Below are positions 22,524-31,246 of a DNA stretch of 34,294 nt, piece by piece. Positions within the stretch are counted from its first letter, which is position 1; the number at the start of each line of letters is the position of its first letter. The position numbers and the translations under genes were made by a program. Below the pieces are notes generated by a model. It worked only from the letters and a program-made list of their open reading frames with translations. It was not told the DNA's origin and ran no database searches. Origin of the DNA: an uncultured Rickettsiales bacterium (GTDB lineage: Bacteria > Pseudomonadota > Alphaproteobacteria > Rs-D84); assembly GCA_900546225.1 (NCBI GenBank), contig URBZ01000009.1, positions 1-34,294 on the forward strand. Reading direction: 5' to 3'.

Positions 22524-22950
22524 TTTTGCCCCCTTTATCTAACCCAAAGAACTTTGGTCCGGAAATCTTGATTCCGGCGATTTCGCGTGCGATTCCGGAC
22601 AGTGTTCTGTATGTTTTGCCGTTATAGTAAAACGTTCCATCATCATTTGCCGTGACGCGATGTTCAATACCGCGGAATGTGCGCGTTATAACCGTCCCGG
22701 GACGGATAAAGTATCGGTTTTGATATGCGCGGGTGGCGCATTTGGCGGGATTGTCTTTATATTTCTTAATCTTGGCCAGGAACTTTGGTTCAATCCGCAG
22801 TTTCTGGCGGTCACATTGAACATAGTACCACAGTGCCCGCATTTGCCGTTTGAACGGATGTGGACTGTATTTTGCCCACAGTGTCGCCCGATCTGCAAAG
22901 GACATCGCCCGCAGCGCATCCAGTGTCGTTGGTAGTTCGATTTTTGCCAT
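22513..22950 (-). CDS. DUF2924 domain protein, recombinase partner
   Basis: This 145-residue protein has the DUF2924 outline: N-terminal helical LPTTLDALRAMSFADRATLWAKYSPHP, then RPGTVITRTFRGIEHRVTANDDGTFYYNGKTYRTLSGIAREIAG and a final ISGPKFFGL. DUF2924 genes sit directly next to large serine recombinases in alphaproteobacterial mobile elements; their function is not known but is presumably linked to recombination or its control. The start at 22950 is preferred to the in-frame ATG at 22962 because a GGAGG site lies 6 nt before it. Confidence 0.85.
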   Translation of the reverse strand: MAKIELPTTLDALRAMSFADRATLWAKYSPHPFKRQMRALWYYVQCDRQKLRIEPKFLAKIKKYKDNPAKCATRAYQNRYFIRPGTVITRTFRGIEHRVTANDDGTFYYNGKTYRTLSGIAREIAGIKISGPKFFGLDKGGKNAK

Positions 22951-23142
22951 AAACGCCTCCATCTAAGGTTGTGCAATGAATGCTTACAAAGGCGCCTAAG
23001 TCAAGTATAAAAATCAAGTATTTATAACTAGTTATGCAATTGTGCAAAATTTTTTATGGCCATCACTGTATATTATATAGCAATGCGGGCAAAAAATGAC
23101 CTCCGTATTGCAGCTCAGCAACAACCAAAAAGGAGGTTAATT

Positions 23143-24447
23143 ATGGGACTTTTAAGTATAGAAAACCTGGCGCTAAATCAGATACGCGCCTATGCGAAAA
23201 ATGCAAAAAATCATCCGGAGGGTCAAGTGCAGCAAATTGCGGCATCTATTCGGCAGTTTGGATTCAATAATCCGATACTGGTCGACGAGAATCTGGAAAT
23301 CATCGCGGGACACGGTCGTGTGGCTGCGGCTCAAGTTTTGGGCCTGGATACTGTACCGGTTATACGGTTATCGCATTTGAGTGATGCGCAAAAGCGTGCA
23401 TATCGCCTGGCTGATAATAAAATCGCCGAAAATGGTGGTTGGAATGCGGATTTGCTACGCCTGGAAATATCCGAATTGGAACAAATATGTGGCGATTTGG
23501 ATATATCCGTAACGGGCTTTTCAAATGTCGAACTGGACGTTCTGGCCGTTGGTGACAAACCGATCGCAGACCCAAAGGCGAATAATGTTCCGTATATCCC
23601 AGAAAACGAAATCGTAACGAGGCCTGGGGACGTGTGGTGCATTGGCGATCATCGGATTATTTGCGGCAACAGTCTAGATGCGGCGACCTTTGATATGTTG
23701 CTTGGCACGCGTCAGGCGGATATGGTTCTGCAAGACCCACCATACAATGTCAAAATATCGGGGCACGTGTGTGGTTCGGGTAATGTTCGGCATAAAGAGT
23801 TCCAAATGGCATCTGGCGAGATGAGCAGGGATGAGTTCACGCAGTTCTTGCTTAAAAATTTCGAACTGTGTGCGCAACATTCCCGCCCTGGGGCATTGCA
23901 GTATAACTTTATGGATTGGCGTCATATGGGCGAAATATTGGCGGCAGGAAACGATGCGTTTTCTGAACTAATAAACATGTGCGTCTGGTGTAAGTCATCG
24001 GGTGGCATGGGCAGTCTGTATCGCAGCCAACATGAACTATGCTTTGTTTTCAAAAATGGTAAAGGTTCGCACGTCAATAATGTTCATCTGGGCAAAAACG
24101 GCCGCTATCGCACAAATGTTTGGCAGTATGCAGGCGTCAATGCGTTCGGTCGGCACAAGGCCGATATTAAAATGCACCCAACGGTAAAGCCGGTTGAAAT
24201 GCTAAAAGACGCGATATTGGACGTTACACGGCGTGGCGATGTCGTTTTGGATACATTTCTGGGGTCGGGCAGTACATTGATTGCTGCGCATCAGTCTAAA
24301 CGCGTTTGTTATGGCATTGAACTGGAACCGCTATATGTGGATACCGCCATTCGCAGGTTTCTAGAAATGTTTCATATTGATGCCATACATCAATCAACCG
24401 GTAAAACTTATTCAGAATTATTAACCGAAAAACAAGAGGTGGCGTAA
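23143..24447 (+). CDS. DNA methyltransferase with N-terminal ParB-like domain
   Basis: This 434-residue protein has a ParB/sulfiredoxin-like domain (about 5-95, with GHGR at 56-59) followed by a DNA methylase with DPPY (198-201) and, later, the SAM-binding FLGSGST (in VLDTFLGSGSTLIAAHQS). The order DPPY before FxGxG marks the beta class of N6-adenine or N4-cytosine MTases. Such ParB-MTase fusions are typical of alphaproteobacterial prophages and probably protect or mark phage DNA. The SD AAGGAGGTTAATT fixes the start at 23143. The stop overlaps the next start (TAATG), giving a packaging operon with DUF5681 and terminase. Confidence 0.92.
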   Translation: MGLLSIENLALNQIRAYAKNAKNHPEGQVQQIAASIRQFGFNNPILVDENLEIIAGHGRVAAAQVLGLDTVPVIRLSHLSDAQKRAYRLADNKIAENGGWNADLLRLEISELEQICGDLDISVTGFSNVELDVLAVGDKPIADPKANNVPYIPENEIVTRPGDVWCIGDHRIICGNSLDAATFDMLLGTRQADMVLQDPPYNVKISGHVCGSGNVRHKEFQMASGEMSRDEFTQFLLKNFELCAQHSRPGALQYNFMDWRHMGEILAAGNDAFSELINMCVWCKSSGGMGSLYRSQHELCFVFKNGKGSHVNNVHLGKNGRYRTNVWQYAGVNAFGRHKADIKMHPTVKPVEMLKDAILDVTRRGDVVLDTFLGSGSTLIAAHQSKRVCYGIELEPLYVDTAIRRFLEMFHIDAIHQSTGKTYSELLTEKQEVA

Positions 24448-24815
24448 TGTCTGATTATGAGTTGGGCTATATGAAGCCGCCCAAATCGGGGCAGTTTCAG
24501 CCCGGTCAATCTGGTAACCCAAAGGGACGGCCGAGTGGCAGTAAAAACACTCATAAATTACTGGATGAGATCGTGAACGAAAAAATCCAAATGACCAAAA
24601 ATGGCAGGTCAGTAAGGATAAGTAAAAAACAGGCCATGTTGTTACAGGCGACCAACAAAGCCGTGCAAGGCGATTTAAGAGCATTGCAGACTTTGTTGCC
24701 TATGATGACAGCGGTCGATGATAGAAACGAACAACTTGCCAAAGTTGCCGAAGCAATCCGGCAAGACGATAAGGAAATTTTAACTCAATACCTAAAGGAT
24801 AATATAAATGAATAA
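24447..24815 (+). CDS. DUF5681 domain protein (small-terminase-like)
   Basis: This 122-residue protein carries the DUF5681 signature (KPPKSGQFQPGQSGNPKGRPSGSKN) and a helical C-terminus. DUF5681 proteins almost always precede a terminase large subunit and probably act as small terminase or DNA-recognition subunit; that is inference from context. It overlaps the MTase stop by 1 nt and the terminase start by 8 nt, so the three genes are translationally coupled. Confidence 0.85.
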   Translation: MSDYELGYMKPPKSGQFQPGQSGNPKGRPSGSKNTHKLLDEIVNEKIQMTKNGRSVRISKKQAMLLQATNKAVQGDLRALQTLLPMMTAVDDRNEQLAKVAEAIRQDDKEILTQYLKDNINE

Positions 24816-26262
24816 CGAAATTATAAATTCATTATTACGTACAGATTTTAAATCTTTTGTAACAAAGGTTTTTGGCGAAGTCGCACCCGGCTCAAAGTAC
24901 TTAAACAATTGGCATATTGATGTCATTTGTAACGCCATTATGGATATGTACGAGGGTTGCAATAACCGCCTGATGATAAATATGCCACCACGGTATATGA
25001 AAAGTCTGATATGCTCAATTGCATTGCCGGCATGGATACTAGGGCATAATCCAAAGGCGCAAATCCTGTGTGTCAGTTATAACGATGAACTGGCGGATAA
25101 ATTTGCGATGAATTGCCGTGATGTTATGCAATCGGATTGGTATCGTGAAATCTTTCCGATGACGCGCTTGCATCAATCAAGGCAATCTGTAAATGACTTT
25201 GCAACCACGCGTGGTGGCGGGCGTATGGCCACATCTATCGGTGGAACGTTGACCGGTCGTGGTGCGGACTGGATTATCATAGACGATCCGCAAAAATCCG
25301 TGGATGCGTCATCAGAATCAGGGCGCACCAAGTTAAACGAATGGTATGGCTCTACGCTGTATTCGCGCCTGAATGACAAGGCGACCGGCAAGATTATACT
25401 GGTGATGCAGCGCCTGCATCAAGACGATTTGTCAGGGCATTTGTTGGACTCTGGCAATCAGTTCAAGGTCATAAAACTGCCCGTCATTGCTACAGAGGAT
25501 GAAACTTGGGTGGTTAAGAATCGTATTCCTGGCAAGACGCGTGTGATTACGCGTACCAAGGGTGAATTATTACACTCAGAACGTGAAAATATGGATGTTG
25601 TGATGGGGATAAAGAACTCTATGGGCGAATACGCGTTTGTTGCCCAATATCAACAAGACCCATGCCCACCAGAAGGCGGAATTATCAAAGAATCGTGGTT
25701 GAAGTATTATACAATGGCGCAAGCCACGGAGATAGATCCAATCAAGTATTGCCGGATATTTCTTAGTTGGGACACGGCCAATAAAACGGGTGAGCAAAAT
25801 GCTTATTCGGCCTGTTGCGTGATATTGATGACCCGTGAAAATAACAAATATAAGTATTATCTACTGGATGTCATTCGTGGCAAATGGGAAATGCCAGAGC
25901 TTATTAAACAGGTGCAAAGGTTGTATGACACATGGAAATATGATAAGGGCGGTCAGTATTTAGTTAGATTGCTAATAGAAGATATGGCCAGTGGAACACA
26001 ATTGATACAAATACTATCTGCACAAAGGGATCATCGTGGTTACAGATTTGCTATAGAACCAATAAAACCTAATACAGATAAAGTATCTAGGTTAATCGGA
26101 GCTAGTGCCTATATAGAAAATGGTACATTGTTATTTCCACAAGCCCCGCAACCCTGGTGGCCTGAATTTAAGAAAGAACTGTTGGGTTTCCCAAACAGTA
26201 AATACAAAGACCAGGTTGATGCTTTAACCCAGTGCATAAACCACGCCATACAACTGTCATAA
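24808..26262 (+). CDS. Phage terminase large subunit
   Basis: This 484-residue TerL has an ATPase domain with a deviant Walker A (MPPRYMKS) and Walker B (IIIDDP), a coupling segment (VMQRLHQDDLSGHLL), and an RNase-H-like nuclease domain with acidic residues in LSWDTA, IEDMASG and KDQVDAL. It packages DNA into phage heads. It is the last gene of the operon and is followed directly by a perfect terminator rather than by portal and capsid genes. The gene itself looks intact. Its A/T content increases toward the 3' end. Confidence 0.92.
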   Translation: MNNEIINSLLRTDFKSFVTKVFGEVAPGSKYLNNWHIDVICNAIMDMYEGCNNRLMINMPPRYMKSLICSIALPAWILGHNPKAQILCVSYNDELADKFAMNCRDVMQSDWYREIFPMTRLHQSRQSVNDFATTRGGGRMATSIGGTLTGRGADWIIIDDPQKSVDASSESGRTKLNEWYGSTLYSRLNDKATGKIILVMQRLHQDDLSGHLLDSGNQFKVIKLPVIATEDETWVVKNRIPGKTRVITRTKGELLHSERENMDVVMGIKNSMGEYAFVAQYQQDPCPPEGGIIKESWLKYYTMAQATEIDPIKYCRIFLSWDTANKTGEQNAYSACCVILMTRENNKYKYYLLDVIRGKWEMPELIKQVQRLYDTWKYDKGGQYLVRLLIEDMASGTQLIQILSAQRDHRGYRFAIEPIKPNTDKVSRLIGASAYIENGTLLFPQAPQPWWPEFKKELLGFPNSKYKDQVDALTQCINHAIQLS

Positions 26263-26288
26263 ACAATGGGGCGAATGCCCCATTGTTT
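26261..26288. terminator. Bidirectional terminator between terminase and lipoprotein genes
   Basis: A perfect 12-bp stem AAACAATGGGGC-GAAT-GCCCCATTGTTT (26261-26288) serves two convergent genes. The GGGGC/GCCCC core resembles the host terminators. Confidence 0.88.
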
Positions 26289-26853
26289 ATTTGATTCCTG
26301 TCAATTTGCCTTTACATTCAGAACGCCATTCGGAATTATTTATAAAATTAGAACAATATGTTTTAGATGGATTTATTCTGTTTATATAACAATAGTTCGT
26401 GTAAGTAGCAAACCTGCCATCTTTTGTCGTTTCTGTAAATGGTTTACCACTTAAATCATCGTAAATAAGATCTGCATTGGTAAATGTTTTTATGCTACCA
26501 ACCTTTAAATTTGTTGGACTGCCGATACTAACGTAATGTAGCCACATTTGGTCTTGGCACTCTTTTATGGTATTTCCTGTATCACATTCTAATAGGCCAA
26601 TGCGATAAACAGTACCTTGCTCTTTTTTATTTAAATAGTTTTGGGTTGCTGATGGTTGGCTAATGACAACAATATATCTACCAACGTTTTCATTCGTATA
26701 AACGATACTTTTGTCTGAAAGCCCCATGCACTGTTTATATTGCTCTAATGGTGTTTTTGGGGTAGCATCCACCTGTAGATTAGTTTCTAAGGGAGATTGA
26801 GATAGTCCACATCCGCATAGTATTATAGTCACAGCAAGTGATGTTCTTTTCAT
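26287..26853 (-). CDS. Predicted lipoprotein of unknown function
   Basis: This 188-residue protein has a lipoprotein-type signal: MKRTS, a short hydrophobic core and LCGC (lipobox with C near residue 15). The mature part contains several cysteines (QCMG, LECD, ECQ, NYCY, TYCS, SECK) and no motif that I know. It lies 5 nt downstream of the PD-(D/E)XK protein gene on the minus strand and is the last gene of a three-gene operon. An outer-membrane or periplasmic lipoprotein in an accessory island may be an exclusion or entry-blocking factor, but this is inference. Confidence 0.7.
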   Translation of the reverse strand: MKRTSLAVTIILCGCGLSQSPLETNLQVDATPKTPLEQYKQCMGLSDKSIVYTNENVGRYIVVISQPSATQNYLNKKEQGTVYRIGLLECDTGNTIKECQDQMWLHYVSIGSPTNLKVGSIKTFTNADLIYDDLSGKPFTETTKDGRFATYTNYCYINRINPSKTYCSNFINNSEWRSECKGKLTGIK

Positions 26854-26858
26854 CTTTG

Positions 26859-27542
26859 TTACTCCTTTGATGGGATGGTTACTAATAAAAACTTAAACAG
26901 ACCGTTTTGTACCCGCATCTCGTAGAAATCCTGCCAGGCAAATTCATAGTTATTCATGATGTGTAAATTTGGACGCGCTTTTAGTAACTTTTCTGGATTT
27001 GCACAATTTGCCAAATTCCAGTTATATTCGCCGCCACATTTGGTCCCTGGATTCATACGGAAGACGTATGCCTGGGCATTTACGCCGCATTTGCCGCTCC
27101 AATAATATTTGTCGTTGGCAATGCATATAAAGATACCACTGTGGGCAAAGCCACTATTCACCAATTTCTCTATACGCGATATGTCTTTCCAACAATCATA
27201 ACAGCCTTCGTCTTCGGCACCTTGCGGTTTTAAGATGTCTCTGACTGGAATGCCTGTGTCTTCGTATAATGCGTCAGAGTCTATTCTGGCCGTCTTATAC
27301 TTCAACTCAATTGGGAATCTTTGACCATCGGCCACAACCAGAATGTCGATATAAATCGTCCGCCACTTGGTATCATAAACACGCACAGGAAATTCACGGT
27401 ATATCTTAACATCTGTACGATCTTGAAATACCTGTGCCAATTCCCAGGTAAAAGACGCCTGAAAATCAGCCTCAGACACAAAGAAACGATGTTTTTGTTT
27501 CAGATTCATAAATGCAGAAATAATGGATTCTGTAATATTCAT
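26859..27542 (-). CDS. PD-(D/E)XK nuclease-like protein
   Basis: This 227-residue protein has the core of the PD-(D/E)XK fold: an upstream acidic residue (E34 in the first helix, TWELAQVF), D66 in YIDILVV and E79-L-K81 in FPIELKYK. A cysteine-containing region (CYDCWKD) and a YYWSGKCG segment follow. Enzymes of this fold include restriction endonucleases and DNA repair nucleases. The start at 27542 (MNITES) is chosen because GGGAG lies directly before it; the frame extends slightly upstream only through a TTG. It lies 2 nt after the small TM gene and 5 nt before the lipoprotein gene. Defence or DNA processing is likely; the target is unknown. Confidence 0.7.
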   Translation of the reverse strand: MNITESIISAFMNLKQKHRFFVSEADFQASFTWELAQVFQDRTDVKIYREFPVRVYDTKWRTIYIDILVVADGQRFPIELKYKTARIDSDALYEDTGIPVRDILKPQGAEDEGCYDCWKDISRIEKLVNSGFAHSGIFICIANDKYYWSGKCGVNAQAYVFRMNPGTKCGGEYNWNLANCANPEKLLKARPNLHIMNNYEFAWQDFYEMRVQNGLFKFLLVTIPSKE

Positions 27543-27544
27543 AT

Positions 27545-27775
27545 TTACTCCCAATCGTCATCGTCTACATATGATCGTGGGGCGGCAGCCTCCAATCGTT
27601 CCCATGAAACATAATCCAGTGGTTTCTTTTTGGACTTTTTGCATTCTTCTACATATTCGGCATAGGCTTTGGCTTTATTATTCGCTGTTGCACGCTTGAT
27701 CATGCCACCTATAATCACGGTAATGCATACAACGAATAAAATTACTGAGAGATCTAAATCTGTAGTAATAATCAT
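27545..27775 (-). CDS. Small single-pass membrane protein
   Basis: This 76-residue protein has a transmembrane segment at about residues 8-24 (LSVILFVVCITVIIGGM), a basic cytoplasmic stretch and an acidic tail ending in VDDDDWE. It is the first gene of the minus-strand operon and directly follows the GC-rich structured element (27803-27917) when read on that strand. No family is recognised. Confidence 0.65.
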   Translation of the reverse strand: MIITTDLDLSVILFVVCITVIIGGMIKRATANNKAKAYAEYVEECKKSKKKPLDYVSWERLEAAAPRSYVDDDDWE

Positions 27776-27802
27776 ACCAATTCCCCTTGTTTATAAATCA
27801 AA

Positions 27803-27917
27803 GACCGTCAACGGAATTGACGGTCGGGGAGTTGGTGTCAGCAAACGAATGCTCCGCAGCCTTCGGGCAAGCCCTGTTTTATAGCGAACGGCTCCCCGAC
27901 CAAAGTCGGGGGATTTT
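27803..27917 (+). ncRNA. GC-rich multi-hairpin element, attenuator-like (+) or wRNA-like (-)
   Basis: Three helices overlap: GACCGTCAA (27803-27811) with TTGACGGTC (27817-27825); GGTCGGGGAG (27822-27831) with CTCCCCGACC (27892-27901); and CCCCGAC (27894-27900) with GTCGGGG (27905-27911), followed by GATTTT. On the plus strand this is the A/B/C layout of an attenuator before the two-gene nuclease operon. On the minus strand the first helix becomes a terminator (GACCGTCAA...TTGACGGTC-TTTG), and the CCCCCGAC-TTTG-GTCGGGG hairpin and GGGCTTGCCC segment recall IS200/IS605 ends or HEARO/omega RNAs. No IscB or TnpB gene is near. The rest of the 27776-28128 gap is non-coding. Confidence 0.6.
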
Positions 27918-28047
27918 AACGACAAATGCCGCGTCTGCGGGCCACCACAGCCCCGAACCCAATTCCCATTGGATTCGAGGAAAGTGTACCGTATGTTCTT
28001 GATTAAATCAAGTATGTTGTGAGATGGATAAATTTATGTTTTTTGTT

Positions 28048-28077
28048 CTTGAACAAATCCTATGCTTTAGCTACTGT
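28048..28077 (+). promoter_or_regulatory. Possible promoter for the two-gene nuclease operon
   Basis: TTGAAC, a 17-bp spacer and TACTGT lie inside the upstream open frame of the next gene. They support the internal start at 28129 over 28024, although the -10 box is only a partial match. Confidence 0.35.
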
Positions 28078-28128
28078 ATGCGAAAATACCTATATAAAGT
28101 CACAAAAAGCATAATACGAGAAAGTAAT

Positions 28129-29433
28129 ATGAACAAACAAGAACAATGTTTAGTATTCCCTATTTTACAAAAGTTTTATAGCTCAATTTCATGTTTGTCG
28201 AATATGAGTCCCAACGATTATATATTTGAAAATATCTCCAAAATAGACACTTTCTTTCAGGAATTCCGAAATGTTACATTTGTAATGCAGAACCGTTTTA
28301 ATACGCCGGAATTAAAGGACTTTTACGCGAGACAACGAGATAAATATTTGTGCAACGATATTGGCAGATGGTTTAATGATGCTAGGGTATCGGTAACCCA
28401 TCAACAGCCGTTTAAACTAGAAAAACTTGTTACTTTAACAGTATATGACTCATTAAGTTTTGAAGAGTTTGTAACCGTTTTGACTACAGATAAAGATAAA
28501 AATCTTGAGGATATATCAATTGAAATTCAAAACCTTTTGAAACAAAAATACCCAACTCAATCTGAAATTTATTATAGCATTTTTGTTTCGTTCCTAAAAA
28601 ATGGTGAAAAAATCGATATTTTTGATAAAATAATTCCTGGAATATTATCAATGTGGGACTTTATATCTAACGTAAGGGCTTCGTATCCATGTGATTGTGA
28701 CAAATGTAATAGATTAATTAAAATGATAACAGAAAAAATTACAGCGATAATTTATCGTTATCGTTTAATTTCATTTGTGCAAGACTGTTATTCCCATCAA
28801 GGGAAAGTAGAGTTCGCAATTAGCATGGAGACAATTGGTTCTATGGATAAAGGTATTTCAGATGGGAAACACCCGAGAATTAAATTATCTGAAAGTCCTG
28901 GATTCGGGGAATGTTTTTGCAAAGATGATATAAGCTTACTTATAAAGTGGGCTATTAATTTCTTGGCTCTTTGTCAGATTCAAATGGATGATGGCAGAAA
29001 AGAACCGTTTATTTCTCCACAGTTTATGATTGTTTTTGATGATGGTACGGCAGAATTTCAGGGAATGTACAATAGTACAGTGAGAACTACGCATTATAGG
29101 AAAGTGAATGAAATTGCTGACAGAATACAGAAAGAGAATATTAAAGCAGTTTTATATACTTGTGAGGCATTCACCTATCCAATAAATAGTATAACGCCTG
29201 AAAAAGGTTCGCATGAACGACAGGCCGAGTCTGACAATACGACGTTATATAATCTTATAGTTAGCAAAAACTTAAAACATATTGTTGGTATTGAATTTGA
29301 TTACTCTAAAATAACGGATGAGGAATATTTAAAAACGCAGATAAGTAACCCGAAAGCGATGAATTTCTTTATGCTTATGCCAATACTTAAAGCATTAAAA
29401 ACCAAATATAATAAAGACGATAAAAATGTATAA
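28129..29433 (+). CDS. Protein with HEPN-like RxxxxH motif, partner of HsdR_N-like nuclease
   Basis: This 434-residue protein has an N-terminal helical part with R86-VSVT-H91, the Rx4-6H motif of HEPN ribonuclease/nucleotidyltransferase-linked domains, within FFQEFRNVTFVMQ ... WFNDARVSVTHQQPF. A CxCxxC group (C188, C190, C193) may bind metal. The central and C-terminal parts contain no motif I recognise. The start at 28129 (GAGAAAG at SD distance) is preferred; 28024 would add 35 residues in the same frame. The gene overlaps the nuclease gene downstream by 8 nt, so the pair is one unit. It is A/T-rich and island-specific. A role in antiphage defence is inferred; HEPN assignment rests on one motif. 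Confidence 0.6.
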   Translation: MNKQEQCLVFPILQKFYSSISCLSNMSPNDYIFENISKIDTFFQEFRNVTFVMQNRFNTPELKDFYARQRDKYLCNDIGRWFNDARVSVTHQQPFKLEKLVTLTVYDSLSFEEFVTVLTTDKDKNLEDISIEIQNLLKQKYPTQSEIYYSIFVSFLKNGEKIDIFDKIIPGILSMWDFISNVRASYPCDCDKCNRLIKMITEKITAIIYRYRLISFVQDCYSHQGKVEFAISMETIGSMDKGISDGKHPRIKLSESPGFGECFCKDDISLLIKWAINFLALCQIQMDDGRKEPFISPQFMIVFDDGTAEFQGMYNSTVRTTHYRKVNEIADRIQKENIKAVLYTCEAFTYPINSITPEKGSHERQAESDNTTLYNLIVSKNLKHIVGIEFDYSKITDEEYLKTQISNPKAMNFFMLMPILKALKTKYNKDDKNV

Positions 29434-31246
29434 ATACAAAAAACCATTAGAAAAGCACGAAATCGATTTACTTGCTAAGTTGGCAAGTATGGATTTTTCT
29501 AACATGACAGAGCAAGATGTTAGAGAAGAATATATTGCTCCTTTATTGACATTGATGGGGTATCAAAAAAATACAGACTATGAGGTAGAACGAGAAGAAT
29601 ATTCTTCGCTTAAAGATATGAGTATTCAGATTGGCAGCAAAAATCTAAAGCTAGATTATAAATTTAATATAAGAAAGAAATACTTTTGGTTGATTGAAGC
29701 AAAAAATGGAAAGGAAAAAGAAATAAGCAAAGATGATGTTGGACAAGCATATCTATACTCTTTACATCCAGATCTTAGCTGTCGCTTTTTTGCGGTATGT
29801 AATGGCTGGACTTTTAACCTCTATGATAGGAATCGTGGAATCTATGCGGATGCTAATGTAGATTTATTCGAACCGATTCTGACAATAATAAGCAAAGAGT
29901 TAAACGAACAAAAATTTAATGAATTGTATTCATTTTTGGGCTCATCAGAAATAATGTTTAAAGTTAAAGAGGATATATTACTCCAAGATATAAAAAATAC
30001 TTTATCCGCAGAAATATACATGGATAGAGTCAAGGAATTTAGTCGCAAGGTTGATCAAATAATTAACAGTTCGAGTAGAGAAGTATTAAAGAATATACAG
30101 AAAAATAACGCCAACTGGTGTGAAGATTTAGACAAACAACAAAAAGAGCTTGAAACAATATTGGCTCAACAAACATTGCAATCCATAGTTGATACTATAT
30201 TTAACGGATTTATGTCAAACTGGCAGCTTAGTGTTGCATGCAAAGTTATAAAAGATAAATTATTGCCCTACAAAAAATTTACAATTGAACACCCAAATGG
30301 CTATGGCCAATCCGATGCTTTTTTTGCCTATTTATTTTTGCAGCCAGTAAGGGCCGTAAAGATTGATTATTTTTACAATATAATAGGTCTGATAAAATAT
30401 CTTGCCACCGATTCTGATTTGCAAGGAATGATGTGGCGACATTGGAATAAAGACAATCAGCTTGAAAGGATAGAAATTTCGCAGATGTTAGATTTTTATA
30501 TTGCTGATATGTTTAACTTCTTTGAAAATAGAAAAGAACTGAGAGCTCTGGTAATTTTATACCCAATATATTATAGAATAGCAAAATTTCTCATATATGG
30601 AATTGCAGACGATAGGATCCGTGCTGTATTTAATGCTCGTAAAATCATTATGGATAAATTTTTTACAGAAGAAGAATTATCAAAGAGTTATCATTCGCTA
30701 GGTCATGAAATTATAGATATGGCTCAAAGCAGTACGATTTTTGTTCTAAACAAATTTATTCAGCGTGCCTTTGTCCGCCGACAACATGGAAATGTCATAA
30801 AAGAAACACTATCAATGGTTCCTGATGCAATAAATGGCGAAATTATCAAAAAAGAAATTTTAGACGCAGAAATTCAGCTAGATAAGCTTAATGAATTAAT
30901 TGATATTGATAAATTACGAAAACAATTACCTGGTAATGAGGAAGATGAGATGTTTTCGTTTGATAAGCAATATAAGAATCCATGGTTTATGCTGTTTATT
31001 TATGCAATTAGGCTTTCTTCCGGATATAAATTCTCACAAAGAGTCTTGGAACAAATCAAAAAAATGACGGAACTGGGTTTTTTATATATAGATGACTATA
31101 TTGCATTTATGTGTGGCGATGAAGTTCTGCAAGCAATCCATAAAAATAGAAACCTTGTGAAACAATTCGAAATTAAGCTTGATATTATGTATAAGCCAGA
31201 ATCTGAAAAGGAAGCTATAGTTTCTAACTTAAAGAGTGATTGGTGA
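29426..31246 (+). CDS. HsdR_N-type PD-(D/E)XK nuclease with large helical C-terminal domain
   Basis: This 606-residue protein begins with the N-terminal nuclease domain of type I restriction HsdR subunits: E34/E35 in VREEYIAPLL, D77, E91-A-K93 (WLIEAKNGK) and a Q107-x3-Y111 motif. The order matches HSDR_N_2. No helicase motifs follow; residues about 190-600 are helical and of unknown fold, with no Walker box. A nuclease domain fused to a sensor or effector region occurs in several standalone defence proteins, but this architecture is not one I can name. It is translationally coupled to the HEPN-like gene. The region after the stop is the island's right end. Confidence 0.75.
   Translation: MYKYKKPLEKHEIDLLAKLASMDFSNMTEQDVREEYIAPLLTLMGYQKNTDYEVEREEYSSLKDMSIQIGSKNLKLDYKFNIRKKYFWLIEAKNGKEKEISKDDVGQAYLYSLHPDLSCRFFAVCNGWTFNLYDRNRGIYADANVDLFEPILTIISKELNEQKFNELYSFLGSSEIMFKVKEDILLQDIKNTLSAEIYMDRVKEFSRKVDQIINSSSREVLKNIQKNNANWCEDLDKQQKELETILAQQTLQSIVDTIFNGFMSNWQLSVACKVIKDKLLPYKKFTIEHPNGYGQSDAFFAYLFLQPVRAVKIDYFYNIIGLIKYLATDSDLQGMMWRHWNKDNQLERIEISQMLDFYIADMFNFFENRKELRALVILYPIYYRIAKFLIYGIADDRIRAVFNARKIIMDKFFTEEELSKSYHSLGHEIIDMAQSSTIFVLNKFIQRAFVRRQHGNVIKETLSMVPDAINGEIIKKEILDAEIQLDKLNELIDIDKLRKQLPGNEEDEMFSFDKQYKNPWFMLFIYAIRLSSGYKFSQRVLEQIKKMTELGFLYIDDYIAFMCGDEVLQAIHKNRNLVKQFEIKLDIMYKPESEKEAIVSNLKSDW

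Noticed and set aside
29426..31246. Complete type I restriction system
   Set aside because: Only the HsdR_N-like nuclease domain is present; there are no helicase motifs and no hsdM or hsdS gene nearby, and the ParB-MTase belongs to the packaging operon.
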